Of a stretch of DNA of 64,000 nt, positions 54,312 to 63,675 are shown in pieces. The notes beneath the pieces were generated by a model. It was given only the letters and a program-made list of their open reading frames with translations. It was not told the origin of the DNA and made no database searches. The position numbers and the translations under genes are program-made. Source of the stretch: JAGOUN01 sp040389005 (GTDB lineage Bacteria; Pseudomonadota; Gammaproteobacteria; JAGOUN01); the NCBI GenBank assembly GCA_040389005.1, contig JAZKAS010000013.1, positions 31,555 to 95,554 on the forward strand, read 5' to 3'. Position 1 is the first letter of the stretch. Each line of letters starts with the position of its first letter.

Positions 54312-55721
54312 ATGACAAAAAATTACAAGTTTATCATTGCTACAATCTACACAATTGTATTATTTCTTGATCGACTAGATTTAACGATTGCTAATATTAC
54401 TTTGCCAACAATTGCTCGATACTTTGATGTTTCTATTGTGGTAACTGATGGGATAAGCTTGTCTTTTTTATTAGCTCTTGCTATTTCAATTCCACTGAGC
54501 GCTTGGCTCGGTGACCATTTTGGCCTTAAAAGAATTTATATTCTTGCGATGCTCTTGTTTGGACTTGGTTCAACATTGTGCTCTGTTTCAACCAGCTTGA
54601 ATCAACTAATCTTTTTAAGGTTTCTTCAAGGACTTGGTGGTGGGTTGTTGATCCCCGTTGGAATGACGATGATTTATCGCGCCTATGACAAATCAGAGTA
54701 TGCCAGTATTACTAGTTTTACATTTTTGCCTTCTTTAGTTGCACCCGCCATCGCTCCTTTTTTAGGTGGATTAATATTAGATTCTTTTGGGTGGCGTTTT
54801 GTTTTCTTGTTTTCAGGGCCAATATGTTTGTTTTTAGCCATATTATCAGCTTATTTATTGGAAGAAGAGCCTTACAAAAGGCAGTCTTCTTTTGACTGGT
54901 TTGGCTTTGTTCTGGGTGAAATGATTCTTATGGATATTTTCTACGGCTTATTTCTATTAGGAAAAAATGGCTTCTCTGCTACTGCCATTATTACAGGATT
55001 AATATGTCCTCCTTTAATTTGGTTATTTATAAAAATTGAACAACAAACAACACATCCATTTATTGATTTAAGTTTTTTTAAAAATAAGACTTTCTATCGT
55101 GCTAATTTAATTCAGATATGCTTTCAGATTTGTCACTTTGGAGCTATTTTTATAATTGGTCTTTTTTTGCAAGCCGGCATAGGATTTTCTGCTACCTTGG
55201 CGGGTTTAATGATGGGAATGCAAGCAGTGGGCGCAATGATGACAAGTCGATTCTCTGTCAAATTATTCAATCAGTATGGAGGAAAATTACCTATAATTAT
55301 CGGGTTCTTAGGAATTGCAGTAACGACCCCTCTTATTTTGCTGATTGATAAATCAAGTATGTTATATTATGGAATTTTACTATTTTTAGTGAGAGGCTTT
55401 TTTAGTGGATTATGTGGCACTCCCATTCAAACATTGAGTGTTATTGGATTTGAAAAACAAGATATCGGTTCTATAAATAGTATATTCAATATTTGTAGAC
55501 AAGCTGCCATTAGTTTGGGTGTGGCAGTTTCCTCAATATTGGTTGCCATTGGCCTTCATTTCACCAAACTAACAGGAACAGATAATATTCAGTTAAATGA
55601 AGCTTTTTCTGTTTTTAGCTATGGTTTTTTTATTATACCAATAATCGCACTCGCTGGAATATTTATTACTTCCCAACTTGGCGGTAACCCTCCCTTAATG
55701 AATAAAGGGGTCAAGTGCTAA
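54312..55721 (+). CDS. MFS drug/metabolite exporter, DHA2 (EmrB/QacA) type
   Basis: The 469-residue protein has about fourteen hydrophobic helices. Motif A appears as GDHFGLKR, motif B as FLRFLQGLGGGLLIPVG, and the antiporter motif C as VAPAIAPFLGGLI. Such proton-driven exporters remove drugs or finished natural products. Its last codons (NKGVKC and the stop) come from the right copy of the palindromic repeat, so its original C-terminus was probably cut and replaced. It may export the cluster product. Confidence 0.88.
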   Translation: MTKNYKFIIATIYTIVLFLDRLDLTIANITLPTIARYFDVSIVVTDGISLSFLLALAISIPLSAWLGDHFGLKRIYILAMLLFGLGSTLCSVSTSLNQLIFLRFLQGLGGGLLIPVGMTMIYRAYDKSEYASITSFTFLPSLVAPAIAPFLGGLILDSFGWRFVFLFSGPICLFLAILSAYLLEEEPYKRQSSFDWFGFVLGEMILMDIFYGLFLLGKNGFSATAIITGLICPPLIWLFIKIEQQTTHPFIDLSFFKNKTFYRANLIQICFQICHFGAIFIIGLFLQAGIGFSATLAGLMMGMQAVGAMMTSRFSVKLFNQYGGKLPIIIGFLGIAVTTPLILLIDKSSMLYYGILLFLVRGFFSGLCGTPIQTLSVIGFEKQDIGSINSIFNICRQAAISLGVAVSSILVAIGLHFTKLTGTDNIQLNEAFSVFSYGFFIIPIIALAGIFITSQLGGNPPLMNKGVKC

Positions 55722-55776
55722 CTATTATAATCTTAGTTAAATCATTAATAAATGTCATCTTAGCGCTTGACCTCTT
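55701..55776. repeat. Palindromic repeat, right copy
   Basis: AATAAAGGGGTCAAGTGCTAA (55701-55721) is identical to 30349-30369, and TTAGTTAAATCATTAATAAATGTCAT and the inverted end follow, as in the left copy. About 60 bases of the left copy's centre are absent. It is in the same orientation as the left copy and overlaps the end of the MFS gene. Confidence 0.8.
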
Positions 55777-55781
55777 AGATT

Positions 55782-56123
55782 CTACGCCGAAAAAATATTG
55801 CTTTTGCATTCTTCTGAGATAGCAATGAGCGCATCAGGAAATAAATAAGAAAGTGTTGAATTTCCAATCGTTACATAAGTGCTTGAGTTGCAATCTATTT
55901 TTGATTCAATGGGTATGGGGCAGGGATCATACTCCGAATCTGTTCTGCACCATCTTGATGAACCGAATAATGTGTAATGCGCGCAATCATAGTTGATAGC
56001 ATAATAATTAGAATCATTTTTTTCACCCCAGTTGACAGTCGCTTCACAAAGTAATGCTAGCGCGCGTAAAGGTAGGGTGGTTAAAAGCATTAATGCCATA
56101 GCACAATTTTTTTGAATACGCAT
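55782..56123 (-). CDS. Small secreted Cys-rich protein of unknown function
   Basis: The 113-residue product begins MRIQKNCAMALMLLTTLPLR, a signal peptide with likely cleavage after residue 24. The mature part has seven Cys residues, probably forming disulphides in the periplasm or outside the cell. No family is recognised. It begins after the right palindromic repeat. Confidence 0.6.
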   Translation of the reverse strand: MRIQKNCAMALMLLTTLPLRALALLCEATVNWGEKNDSNYYAINYDCAHYTLFGSSRWCRTDSEYDPCPIPIESKIDCNSSTYVTIGNSTLSYLFPDALIAISEECKSNIFSA

Positions 56124-56309
56124 AAATATACTCCCAATATTTTCAAGTAGGTTAAAATTGAATTAGTATGTCAATACGGGTGGGAAGAGAAGTCAGCGCA
56201 CGACAGGGTCGTGGTAAAAGTGGATTGTACTCTTCTTGTTAAAAGTATCAACCCACTGCAAATTTTGATACACTAAACCTTGCCTCGAAGTTTTTTTAAG
56301 GAGAAAAAA

Positions 56310-56495
56310 ATGTCTCTTATTACCATCGTGATTACATTAATTGTAGTTGGTTTTTTGCTTTGGCTTGTGAATAATTATATCCCCATGGCGCGGCCGATCA
56401 AATCCATTTTAAATATCGTTGTTGTCATTGCCGTTGTTTTATGGCTCTTGACGCTGTTTGGAGTGATTCCAATGGGCGCTACGCCAACAGCATAA
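56310..56495 (+). CDS. Small Thivi_2564-type membrane protein
   Basis: This 61-residue protein starts at ATG 56310 after AAGGAG, with MSLITIVITLIVVGFLLW as its first helix and a second around 35-53. The ARPIKSILNIVVVIAVVLW segment between is typical of a widespread small membrane family of unknown role. The adjoining YheT-like gene starts one base after its stop. Confidence 0.7.
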   Translation: MSLITIVITLIVVGFLLWLVNNYIPMARPIKSILNIVVVIAVVLWLLTLFGVIPMGATPTA

Positions 56496-57467
56496 ATGAG
56501 TAATTTTTCTTTCAAACCCGCTTGGTGGTTGCCAGGCGGGCATTTACAAACGCTTTGGCCAAATTTAAGGAAAAGAAAAATTTTTTTAAATACGGTGCGT
56601 GAGCGATTAATTTTGCCAGATAATGATTTCGTTGACCTTGATTGGGTTCAGGGCATCAACAGTGGCCCGATCGTCATCCTGATGCATGGATTAGAGGGAT
56701 CTATAAAATCCAGTTATGTGCGGGGAATATTGTGTGCGCTAAAAAAAAATGGATTTCGTGCGGTCTTGATGAATTTTAGAGGCTGTAGTGGCGAGCATAA
56801 TCACACATCAAAAGCCTATCATGCGGGGGAAACGAGTGATTTTGATTTTGTCGTAAAAACACTGCATAAGCGTTACCCGTTAGAAAAAATAGCGGCAATC
56901 GGTTTTTCATTGGGCGGTAATGTGTTATTGAAATACCTAGGCGAAACGCAAGACAATAATTTATTAAGTTGTGCGGTTGCAGTTTCGGTACCTTTTTTAT
57001 TGAATCGATCCGCAGATAGAATGCAAACCGGATTTTCGATTGTTTACCAGAAAAAATTATTAGCATTGCTACGTAAAAAAATAGTAGATAAAAATAAGCT
57101 ATTGTCATTGCCTATTGATATCGACACGATACAGAATATTAAAAATTTTTGGCAGTTTGATACAGAGGTTACAGCAAAGCTTTATGGATTTAAAAATGCG
57201 GAAGAATATTATCAGCGATCCAGCTCAGCTTATTATTTATCATCGATTAAAATTCCCACGTTGATTATTCATGCGAGTAATGATCCATTTTTATATGCAG
57301 ATGCTATTCCACCGCGCACAGCGCTTCCGTCTTGCGTGCAATTTGTATTATCCAAAAGTGGTGGCCATGTGGGGTTTGTTTCAGGTGCTATCCCCGGACG
57401 CGCTCGATATTGGCTAGAAGAAAAAATTCCTGACGCTATTAAAGACATGATTTGCATTAAAAAATAA
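56496..57467 (+). CDS. yheT: YheT-like α/β-hydrolase
   Basis: This 323-residue hydrolase has the family start PAWWLPGGHLQTLWPNL, the oxyanion segment LMHGLEGS, the nucleophile elbow GFSLGGN (Ser about 149), an Asp in IHASNDPFL and the His in SGGHVGFV. The catalytic triad is complete. The group hydrolyses esters of unclear physiological identity. It is likely co-transcribed with the preceding small membrane protein. Confidence 0.88.
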   Translation: MSNFSFKPAWWLPGGHLQTLWPNLRKRKIFLNTVRERLILPDNDFVDLDWVQGINSGPIVILMHGLEGSIKSSYVRGILCALKKNGFRAVLMNFRGCSGEHNHTSKAYHAGETSDFDFVVKTLHKRYPLEKIAAIGFSLGGNVLLKYLGETQDNNLLSCAVAVSVPFLLNRSADRMQTGFSIVYQKKLLALLRKKIVDKNKLLSLPIDIDTIQNIKNFWQFDTEVTAKLYGFKNAEEYYQRSSSAYYLSSIKIPTLIIHASNDPFLYADAIPPRTALPSCVQFVLSKSGGHVGFVSGAIPGRARYWLEEKIPDAIKDMICIKK

Positions 57468-57509
57468 ATTTCAGTATCGTAGTGATATGAGCTTTTAAAG
57501 GATTTTTGT

Positions 57510-57905
57510 ATGACATTCTTCGATACCGTTGCACAGCTATTTCAGCACAATCCGGATGCTTTACGCGCAGAGTCTTGGTTTGACACGGCACTACTTTTTC
57601 TTAAGCATCTCATCAGTCTTGCTGGCACGATAATTATTTTTTCAGGGACGTGTGTGGCTTTTGTGCGCTATGTGCGCTCACGCACGTATAAACGTTTAGA
57701 CAGTGAATTTAATTCGATACGCTTAAATTTAGGACAAACGATTTTATTAGGTTTGGAGTTTATTGTTGCGGCGGATGTGATCGAAACGACCATTGCGCCA
57801 GATTATTATGCTCTTGGAATTGTCATTATTGTCGTTGCAATTCGCATGATGCTCAGCATGTCGCTTTCCAAGGAAATTGAGCAAGATAGAGTCAGGCAAA
57901 ATTAA
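57510..57905 (+). CDS. DUF1622 membrane protein
   Basis: The 131-residue product has three hydrophobic segments with the DUF1622 pattern RLNLGQTILLGLEFIVAADV and DYYALGIVIIVVAIRMMLS. The function of this family is unknown. AAAGGATTTTTGT precedes the ATG. It lies alone between the hydrolase and dacB. Confidence 0.8.
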   Translation: MTFFDTVAQLFQHNPDALRAESWFDTALLFLKHLISLAGTIIIFSGTCVAFVRYVRSRTYKRLDSEFNSIRLNLGQTILLGLEFIVAADVIETTIAPDYYALGIVIIVVAIRMMLSMSLSKEIEQDRVRQN

Positions 57906-57976
57906 GCGCTGATCTTGTGTTATGACGATTGATTGATTACCATACATGCCCATCATCACTAGGGTGACGTCTGATT

Positions 57977-59386
57977 ATGCGCTATTCACTTTCGACTAGT
58001 TTGTTACTAGGTTGTCTTTTTTTTACCCCGATTATGAACGCTTCTACCTCAGTTGCGCCAGAAGGTTATTTGTTGAAAGACTTAAAATCCGGAAAGATTT
58101 TGGCTGAAAAAGAAAGCACGCATTATTTTACGCCTGCGAGTAACTTAAAAATTTTTACTGCGGCGACCGCTTTGATGGTTTTGGGGCCTAATTTTACCTA
58201 TAAAACACAGCTTTTTTTTAATCCTCAGGCTGTTCATCAGCAGACGTTAGCAGGTGATGTTACGTTGACTTTTTCAGGCGATCCGATGTTGAAGCAGCAG
58301 GATCTCGAGCATTTGTTGCAGTCGCTAAAATCGCACGGAGTGAATCGCATTCACGGTAATATTAATTTTGTAACTACGGCATTGGATAACCGACCTTACG
58401 CCGACGGTTGGCCGTGGGATCAATTGCATATTTGTTACTCGGGTCCGGTCAACACGTTGAATATGGATCAAAATTGCTTTTTATTTCATGTCTTCCCTAC
58501 TAAGCCAAATCGTCCGCTTGATGTTCCGGCTTCTGTACAGTGCTCGCAACGTTCAGTCGGTGAACCGTGCATTACTAATCAAGCTATGACAGGTGCTGAT
58601 GGTGCGTCGTGTGAACTCTTATTTGATCATCATGATAATCAATATACGTTGTCCGGGTGTTTATCTAGCCATAAACGTTCAGAACGTATGCGCGTCGCCA
58701 TTCCGAGCGCGACACTTTATGCACAAGCGCTTGCGAAACAACAACTCAAAAAATTAGGCATTGTGTTAGAGGGACGTATGATTGACGGTGGTGTAAAACC
58801 TTCTGGTTCAGCCATCGAAACACATGAATCACTACCGTTAAAATTGCTTATTCGTGTGATGATGAAATACTCTGACGATTTAATTGCAAATGCATTATTT
58901 AAAACTGTGGGTGGTGTTTATTATCACGCACAAGGCACTTGGCAACGCGGCATTAACGCAGAAAAAGAAGTGCTAGGTAAAGTGTTAGATTTAAAGCCTG
59001 AATCGATGTTTATTTTTGATGGATCAGGAGAATCTTACTACAATGCGATCACGCCTGAGCAAATGGTACGTCTATTAGTCTATATTCAAAAAACACCAAC
59101 GCTTGCGCAAGTGATTATTCCATCCATGCCGGTAAATGGCGCAGATGGCACTTTGGTGAATCGTTTAAGAGATTACCCAGCGATTGTACATGCTAAAACG
59201 GGCACGTGGCGCGATGTCGCAGCGCTTTCAGGTTATGTGATTAAGTACAATACGTTGTGGGCATTCAGTATTTTTGTGAATGGCATGACTCCGATTGAGC
59301 GTGGTGATGCGACGCAAGTTGATGCGTGGATGAGAAGTGTGTTGCCTCCTGTTGCTCCTACAAAGAAAACAGGAAAAAAGAAATGA
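57977..59386 (+). CDS. dacB: D-Ala-D-Ala carboxypeptidase/endopeptidase PBP4
   Basis: The 469-residue periplasmic enzyme trims peptidoglycan cross-links. It has a signal peptide (1-23), the active Ser in TPASNLKIFTA (SxxK), and KTG in HAKTGTWRDV. The second motif, usually SDN, reads YSDDLIAN, an Asn-to-Asp change. The inserted domain 2 (about 90-250) of PBP4-type enzymes is present. Its stop overlaps the parB start (ATGA), an unusual partnership. Confidence 0.9.
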   Translation: MRYSLSTSLLLGCLFFTPIMNASTSVAPEGYLLKDLKSGKILAEKESTHYFTPASNLKIFTAATALMVLGPNFTYKTQLFFNPQAVHQQTLAGDVTLTFSGDPMLKQQDLEHLLQSLKSHGVNRIHGNINFVTTALDNRPYADGWPWDQLHICYSGPVNTLNMDQNCFLFHVFPTKPNRPLDVPASVQCSQRSVGEPCITNQAMTGADGASCELLFDHHDNQYTLSGCLSSHKRSERMRVAIPSATLYAQALAKQQLKKLGIVLEGRMIDGGVKPSGSAIETHESLPLKLLIRVMMKYSDDLIANALFKTVGGVYYHAQGTWQRGINAEKEVLGKVLDLKPESMFIFDGSGESYYNAITPEQMVRLLVYIQKTPTLAQVIIPSMPVNGADGTLVNRLRDYPAIVHAKTGTWRDVAALSGYVIKYNTLWAFSIFVNGMTPIERGDATQVDAWMRSVLPPVAPTKKTGKKK

Positions 59387-60291
59387 AAAAACGAGGTTTA
59401 GGCCGATCGCTCAATGCTATTCTTTCTCCCGTAGAATTGCGCGCGAGCGTTGCGCCGGAAAATACCGCGCGTGAAAATTTAACATCGTCACTTTCCTTGC
59501 ATCAATTACCGATCATGCAACTCGTGCGCGGACAATATCAACCACGTCGCGAAATGGATGAAGAAGCGCTTAATGAACTCGCCGTTTCAATAAAAGCGCA
59601 GGGAATTTTGCAACCGATTCTCGTGCGAAAATTATCTGATGGAAAATTTGAAATTATCGCAGGTGAACGCCGTTGGCGCGCTGCACAAAAAGCAGAACTT
59701 GCCGAAGTGCCCGTCGTTATCAAAGAGATTCCTGATGACGCTGCAATGGCAATTGGCCTTATCGAGAATATTCAGCGTGAAAATTTAAACGCGATCGATG
59801 AAGCGTTTGGCTTGCAACGCTTAGTACAAGAATTTTCGTTAACGCATCAAGAAATTGCTGAGGCCGTGGGTCGATCACGCACCGCTGTTTCCAATTTATT
59901 ACGTTTACTCAATCTTCCGGCCTCTGTACAAAAATATTTGCAATGCGGCGATATTGAAATGGGTCATGCTCGCGCGTTATTGGCGTTATCAGAATCACAA
60001 CAATTACGTGCTGCAGAACATATTGTTGAAAAAGGTTTATCTGTACGCGACACAGAACATTATGTTAAACAATTACAAACCTTAAGCGAAGGCCGAGCGC
60101 AATTAGGCGTATCACCTAAAACAATTAAACCTGAAATTGTGCAATTGCAAAAACAACTTTCAAGCATCTTAGGCTCAAAAGTTGTTATTCAACAAAATGC
60201 GAAAGGCAAAGGAAAATTGATTTTGCATTATGCTTCAGCGCCTGCATTAGAAGCGCTTATACGAGCCTTTTCCCCCGCCTCCAAAACCTAA
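59383..60291 (+). CDS. parB: Chromosome-partitioning protein ParB
   Basis: This 302-residue protein starts at ATG 59383 (MKKRGLGRSLNAILS), inside the dacB end; the longer frame is not the gene. The CTP/nuclease-like motif IAGERRWRAAQKA, LIENIQRENLNAIDEAFGL and the HTH EIAEAVGRSRTAVSNLLRLL are present. ParB spreads from parS sites and loads condensin. No parA lies next to it, nor did I see a perfect parS site in the window. Confidence 0.95.
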   Translation: MKKRGLGRSLNAILSPVELRASVAPENTARENLTSSLSLHQLPIMQLVRGQYQPRREMDEEALNELAVSIKAQGILQPILVRKLSDGKFEIIAGERRWRAAQKAELAEVPVVIKEIPDDAAMAIGLIENIQRENLNAIDEAFGLQRLVQEFSLTHQEIAEAVGRSRTAVSNLLRLLNLPASVQKYLQCGDIEMGHARALLALSESQQLRAAEHIVEKGLSVRDTEHYVKQLQTLSEGRAQLGVSPKTIKPEIVQLQKQLSSILGSKVVIQQNAKGKGKLILHYASAPALEALIRAFSPASKT

Positions 60292-60314
60292 GATAACGGA
60301 CGCTTATAACGCTT

Positions 60315-60998
60315 TTATATTTGTCCGTTGTGCTTTTTAAGCAGCGTTGTGAACCATAATTTCAACGCCGTCATTTCTTCCGGCCAAATCGTATGTTCCA
60401 TCGGTGCTGTGTGCCATTCAACCACATAATGTTTTTTCAAAAGTGCATCGCGAATATGTTCACCGACGATAAAGGGTACAACATGATCGCGTGATCCATG
60501 CGCTAAAAAAATCGGTGTTGTGTGACTTTCAGGCGAAAGATGGTCAAACGTTTTAACGCCTTTCGCAGGAAGGGTTGATAAACCAATAATACCTGCAAAG
60601 CGATGCGGCGCATGCAATCCCAATTGCAGCGCAATGCTGCCACCTTGTGAAAACCCCATCAAAAAAATATTTTCAGGCTTAATGCCGTATTTTGCTTGTT
60701 CATTGGCCAACAAAATTTTAATCGCTTCGCAACTGGCATCAACTCCAGCGTGATCGGATCGAACTGCAGATCCAAAATCCATGCTGCGCACATCGTACCA
60801 AGCGGGCATTGCGTAACCATTATTAATGGTCACAGGAACATCCGGCGCTTGTGGAAACACAAAACGGACATTTGGCAGTTGCAGACTTTGTGCGAGTGGG
60901 CGTAAATCATTCGCGCTAGCGCCGAGGCCGTGCATGCAAATGACGGTGTGAGTAGGAGTGTTGCCTAAAGCGTATTCAATTGTTTTTAAAGTAGACAT
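60315..60998 (-). CDS. Carboxylesterase/phospholipase, YpfH-like
   Basis: The 227-residue α/β-hydrolase has the start TPTHTVICMHGLGASANDLR, the nucleophile LMGFSQGGSIAL (Ser about 118), an Asp in HGSRDHVVPF and His in PMEHTIWPEE. The complete triad fits the small carboxylesterase family related to acyl-protein thioesterases. Its end lies close to that of parB. Confidence 0.9.
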   Translation of the reverse strand: MSTLKTIEYALGNTPTHTVICMHGLGASANDLRPLAQSLQLPNVRFVFPQAPDVPVTINNGYAMPAWYDVRSMDFGSAVRSDHAGVDASCEAIKILLANEQAKYGIKPENIFLMGFSQGGSIALQLGLHAPHRFAGIIGLSTLPAKGVKTFDHLSPESHTTPIFLAHGSRDHVVPFIVGEHIRDALLKKHYVVEWHTAPMEHTIWPEEMTALKLWFTTLLKKHNGQI

Positions 60999-61041
60999 AG
61001 GGTTCTTGTCGTGTTTCAGATGATAAAAGTATAAACAAAAA

Positions 61042-61135
61042 CTTGCTTACGGCAAATAGCAAAAATGCTATTTGCTGCAAGATAATTCAGGTCAAATATC
61101 TTGCGTCAAATGGTGAAAATGCCATTTGTCGCAAC
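61042..61135. repeat. Two related hairpins in tandem upstream of galU
   Basis: The first stem is GCAAATAGCA/TGCTATTTGC (61052-61061 and 61066-61075) with a 4-base A loop; outer CTTGC/GCAAG also pairs. The second is TTGCGTCAAATGG/CCATTTGTCGCAA (61101-61113 and 61122-61134), one mismatch. Both share the CAAAT(A/G)G core. They lie in the divergent region of the esterase and galU, with no ORF. Confidence 0.65.
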
Positions 61136-61211
61136 TTACTTTCTTGATTCCGTTTTGAAGCTATTCGATGTTATTATGAGAGAATCGTAATGTTTTTCCA
61201 GGAAATCACTC

Positions 61212-62075
61212 ATGACAATCGTTCGTAAGGCCGTATTCCCCGTTGCCGGCATGGGCACGCGTTTTTTGCCTGCTACTAAAGCAACCCCCAAAGAAATGTT
61301 ACCGATTGTCGATAAACCGCTTATTCAGTACGCGGTGGAAGAAGCTATTGCCGCTGGGATAAAAGAGCTTATTTTTGTTACAAGCAGTACAAAACGAGCC
61401 ATAGAAGATCATTTTGATTCCAATTTTGAATTAGAAACCAAATTAGAAGAACAGAAAAAATATGAATTACTCAAGCTCGTGCAAGAAATTTTACCGGCGG
61501 GGGTGAATTGTTGTTACGTGCGTCAAAAAAGTCCGTTGGGATTAGGTCATGCGGTTTTGTGCGCACAAGAAGTTGTCGGCAATGAACCTTTCGCCGTTTT
61601 GTTGGCAGATGACTTAATTGATGCCGAACCAGGCTGTTTATCTCAAATGATCAAAGCTCATGAGCAATATAAATGCAGTATTGTAGCGACGCAAACGATT
61701 GATTTGAAAGATTCCGATAAATACGGCATGGTCGATGTTGTTGCAAGTGAGCTTCGTGAGAAAAAACTCAATAGCATTGTTGAAAAACCAAAACCCGATC
61801 AAGCGCCATCCAATTTAGGCGTAGTGGGTCGCTATATTTTAACGCCGCGGATTTTTGATTTACTTGCCACCACAAAAAAGGGCGCCGGCGGTGAAATTCA
61901 ATTAACGGATGCAATTTCTGATTTGCTTACTTATGAAAATGTTTACGCACAACAATTTGAAGGACGCCGTTATGATTGCGGTAGTAAACTCGGTTATTTA
62001 GAAGCGACGTTTCATTTTGCGCTGAAACATCCTGAGTTGGGCGAAGCAGTTAAAAAAATGTTGGGGGTTATATAA
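61212..62075 (+). CDS. galU: UTP-glucose-1-phosphate uridylyltransferase
   Basis: The 287-residue enzyme makes UDP-glucose from UTP and glucose-1-phosphate. Its nucleotide-binding start is AGMGTRFLPATKATPKEMLP, followed by VDKPLIQY, a LADDLID metal site and VEKPKPDQAPSN. UDP-glucose can supply the WaaG reaction. The pgi gene follows by 2 bases, so both hexose-phosphate enzymes are likely co-transcribed. Confidence 0.96.
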   Translation: MTIVRKAVFPVAGMGTRFLPATKATPKEMLPIVDKPLIQYAVEEAIAAGIKELIFVTSSTKRAIEDHFDSNFELETKLEEQKKYELLKLVQEILPAGVNCCYVRQKSPLGLGHAVLCAQEVVGNEPFAVLLADDLIDAEPGCLSQMIKAHEQYKCSIVATQTIDLKDSDKYGMVDVVASELREKKLNSIVEKPKPDQAPSNLGVVGRYILTPRIFDLLATTKKGAGGEIQLTDAISDLLTYENVYAQQFEGRRYDCGSKLGYLEATFHFALKHPELGEAVKKMLGVI

Positions 62076-62077
62076 AC

Positions 62078-63665
62078 ATGGAATCAATCGCGTTCACACC
62101 GACTTGGAAAGTATTGCAACAACACAAGCGCGATGTTTCGCGTGTTCATCTACGCGATTTATTTTTAAATGATGAAAAGCGCTTTGATCGATTTTCATTA
62201 CAACATGATGGCTTTCTTTTGGATTTTTCAAAAAATCGCATCACACAAGAAACGCTGTTGTTATTATTGCAACTTGCAGAAACTGCCGAAGTTAAATTGC
62301 GTAGTTTCGAAATGTTTTCTGGTGATAAAATTAATCTCACCGAAAAACGCGCTGTACTTCATACTGCACTGCGTCACACCAATCATGCGCCCGTGTTTCT
62401 TGATCATTATAATTTAATGGATGACATTGAAAAAGTTTGGCGACAAATGCGTGACATCAGCGAGAAAATCCGACAACAAAAATGGTTAGGCTTTAGCGGC
62501 AAACCGATTAATACGATTGTCAATTTAGGCATTGGCGGATCTGATCTCGGTCCCAAAATGGTGACTTACGCCTTAGAACATTTGGCGCAAGAAGGTTTGA
62601 AAGCACATTTTGTTTCAAACATTGATGGTGCTGCTATTACGCGCGTTTTAAAACAATGCGATCCAGAAACCACGCTATTTATTATTTCATCCAAATCTTT
62701 TAGCACCATCGAAACACTTTCGAATGCAATTGCAGCAAAAGCTTGGTTGTTGAAACACACCGATGAAAAAGCGATAGCAAAACATTTTCTCGCCATTACC
62801 GCGAAAAGTGACAAAGCACGCGCGTGGGGAATTGCAGCAGAAAATATTTTACCCTTATGGGATTGGGTTGGCGGACGCTATTCATTGTGGTCAGCGATTG
62901 GTTTACCCATCGCGATTATGTGTGGCATGAATGCGTTTCAAGCATTATTGTCTGGCGCACATGCCATGGACGAGCATTTTAAGACCACAGAGCTCACGCA
63001 TAATCTTCCCGTGATTTTAGCTTTGATGGGTATATGGAATCATAATTTTTTACATATGCCATCGAATGCCATTTTACCTTATTGCGAAGCCTTAAAATAT
63101 TTTCCTGATCATTTGCAACAAGTTGATATGGAAAGTAATGGCAAGTGCGTCGATATTTTAGGTCGTGAAATTACCGAATATCAAACTGGCCCGATTATTT
63201 GGGGTGCAACTGGCACTAACGGGCAACACTCCTTTCATCAATTATTGCATCAGGGTACCGCGAAAGTCTGGTGTGATTTTATATTGCCAATTAAACCAGT
63301 TGATAACGTGGGTGATCATCATGCGCTTCTGACTGCGAATTGTTTTGCGCAAAGCCAAGCGCTGATGCAAGGAAAATCACTCGCAGAATCGTATGAAGAA
63401 TTACTCAATCTCGGCGTGCCGCATGATGAAGCCGCAATTTTAGCCGAACACAAAATGAGTTCTGGTAATAGATCCAGTAACACGATTTTATTTCCAGAAC
63501 TTACGCCTTATTATTTAGGTGGTTTAATCGCGCTTTACGAACATAAAATTTTCACACAAGGCGTGATTTGGCAAGTGAATTCATTTGACCAGTGGGGCGT
63601 GGAATTAGGAAAAGTGTTGGCAGATGAATTGCTGCCCGCGGTGAAAGGAAAAAGCGTTGCGGGAC
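62078..63665 (+). CDS. pgi: Glucose-6-phosphate isomerase, C-terminus cut by gap
   Basis: The product reads 529 residues before the Ns. The sugar-phosphate loop NLGIGGSDLGPKM, SSKSFSTIETL, the active GGRYSLWSAIG and GTNGQHSFHQLLHQG with the catalytic His are intact. About 20 C-terminal residues are lost to the gap; the sequence after it does not continue the enzyme. The enzyme interconverts glucose-6-P and fructose-6-P. Confidence 0.93.
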
Positions 63666-63675
63666 NNNNNNNNNN
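63666..63675. other. Assembly gap (10 N)
   Basis: Ten Ns of nominal length cut pgi near its end. The true size of the missing piece is unknown. Confidence 0.95.

Noticed and set aside
30921..55721. Rhizoferrin/legiobactin-type siderophore cluster
   Set aside because: Citrate enzymes and an MFS exporter are present, but no IucA/IucC-type synthetase was found.
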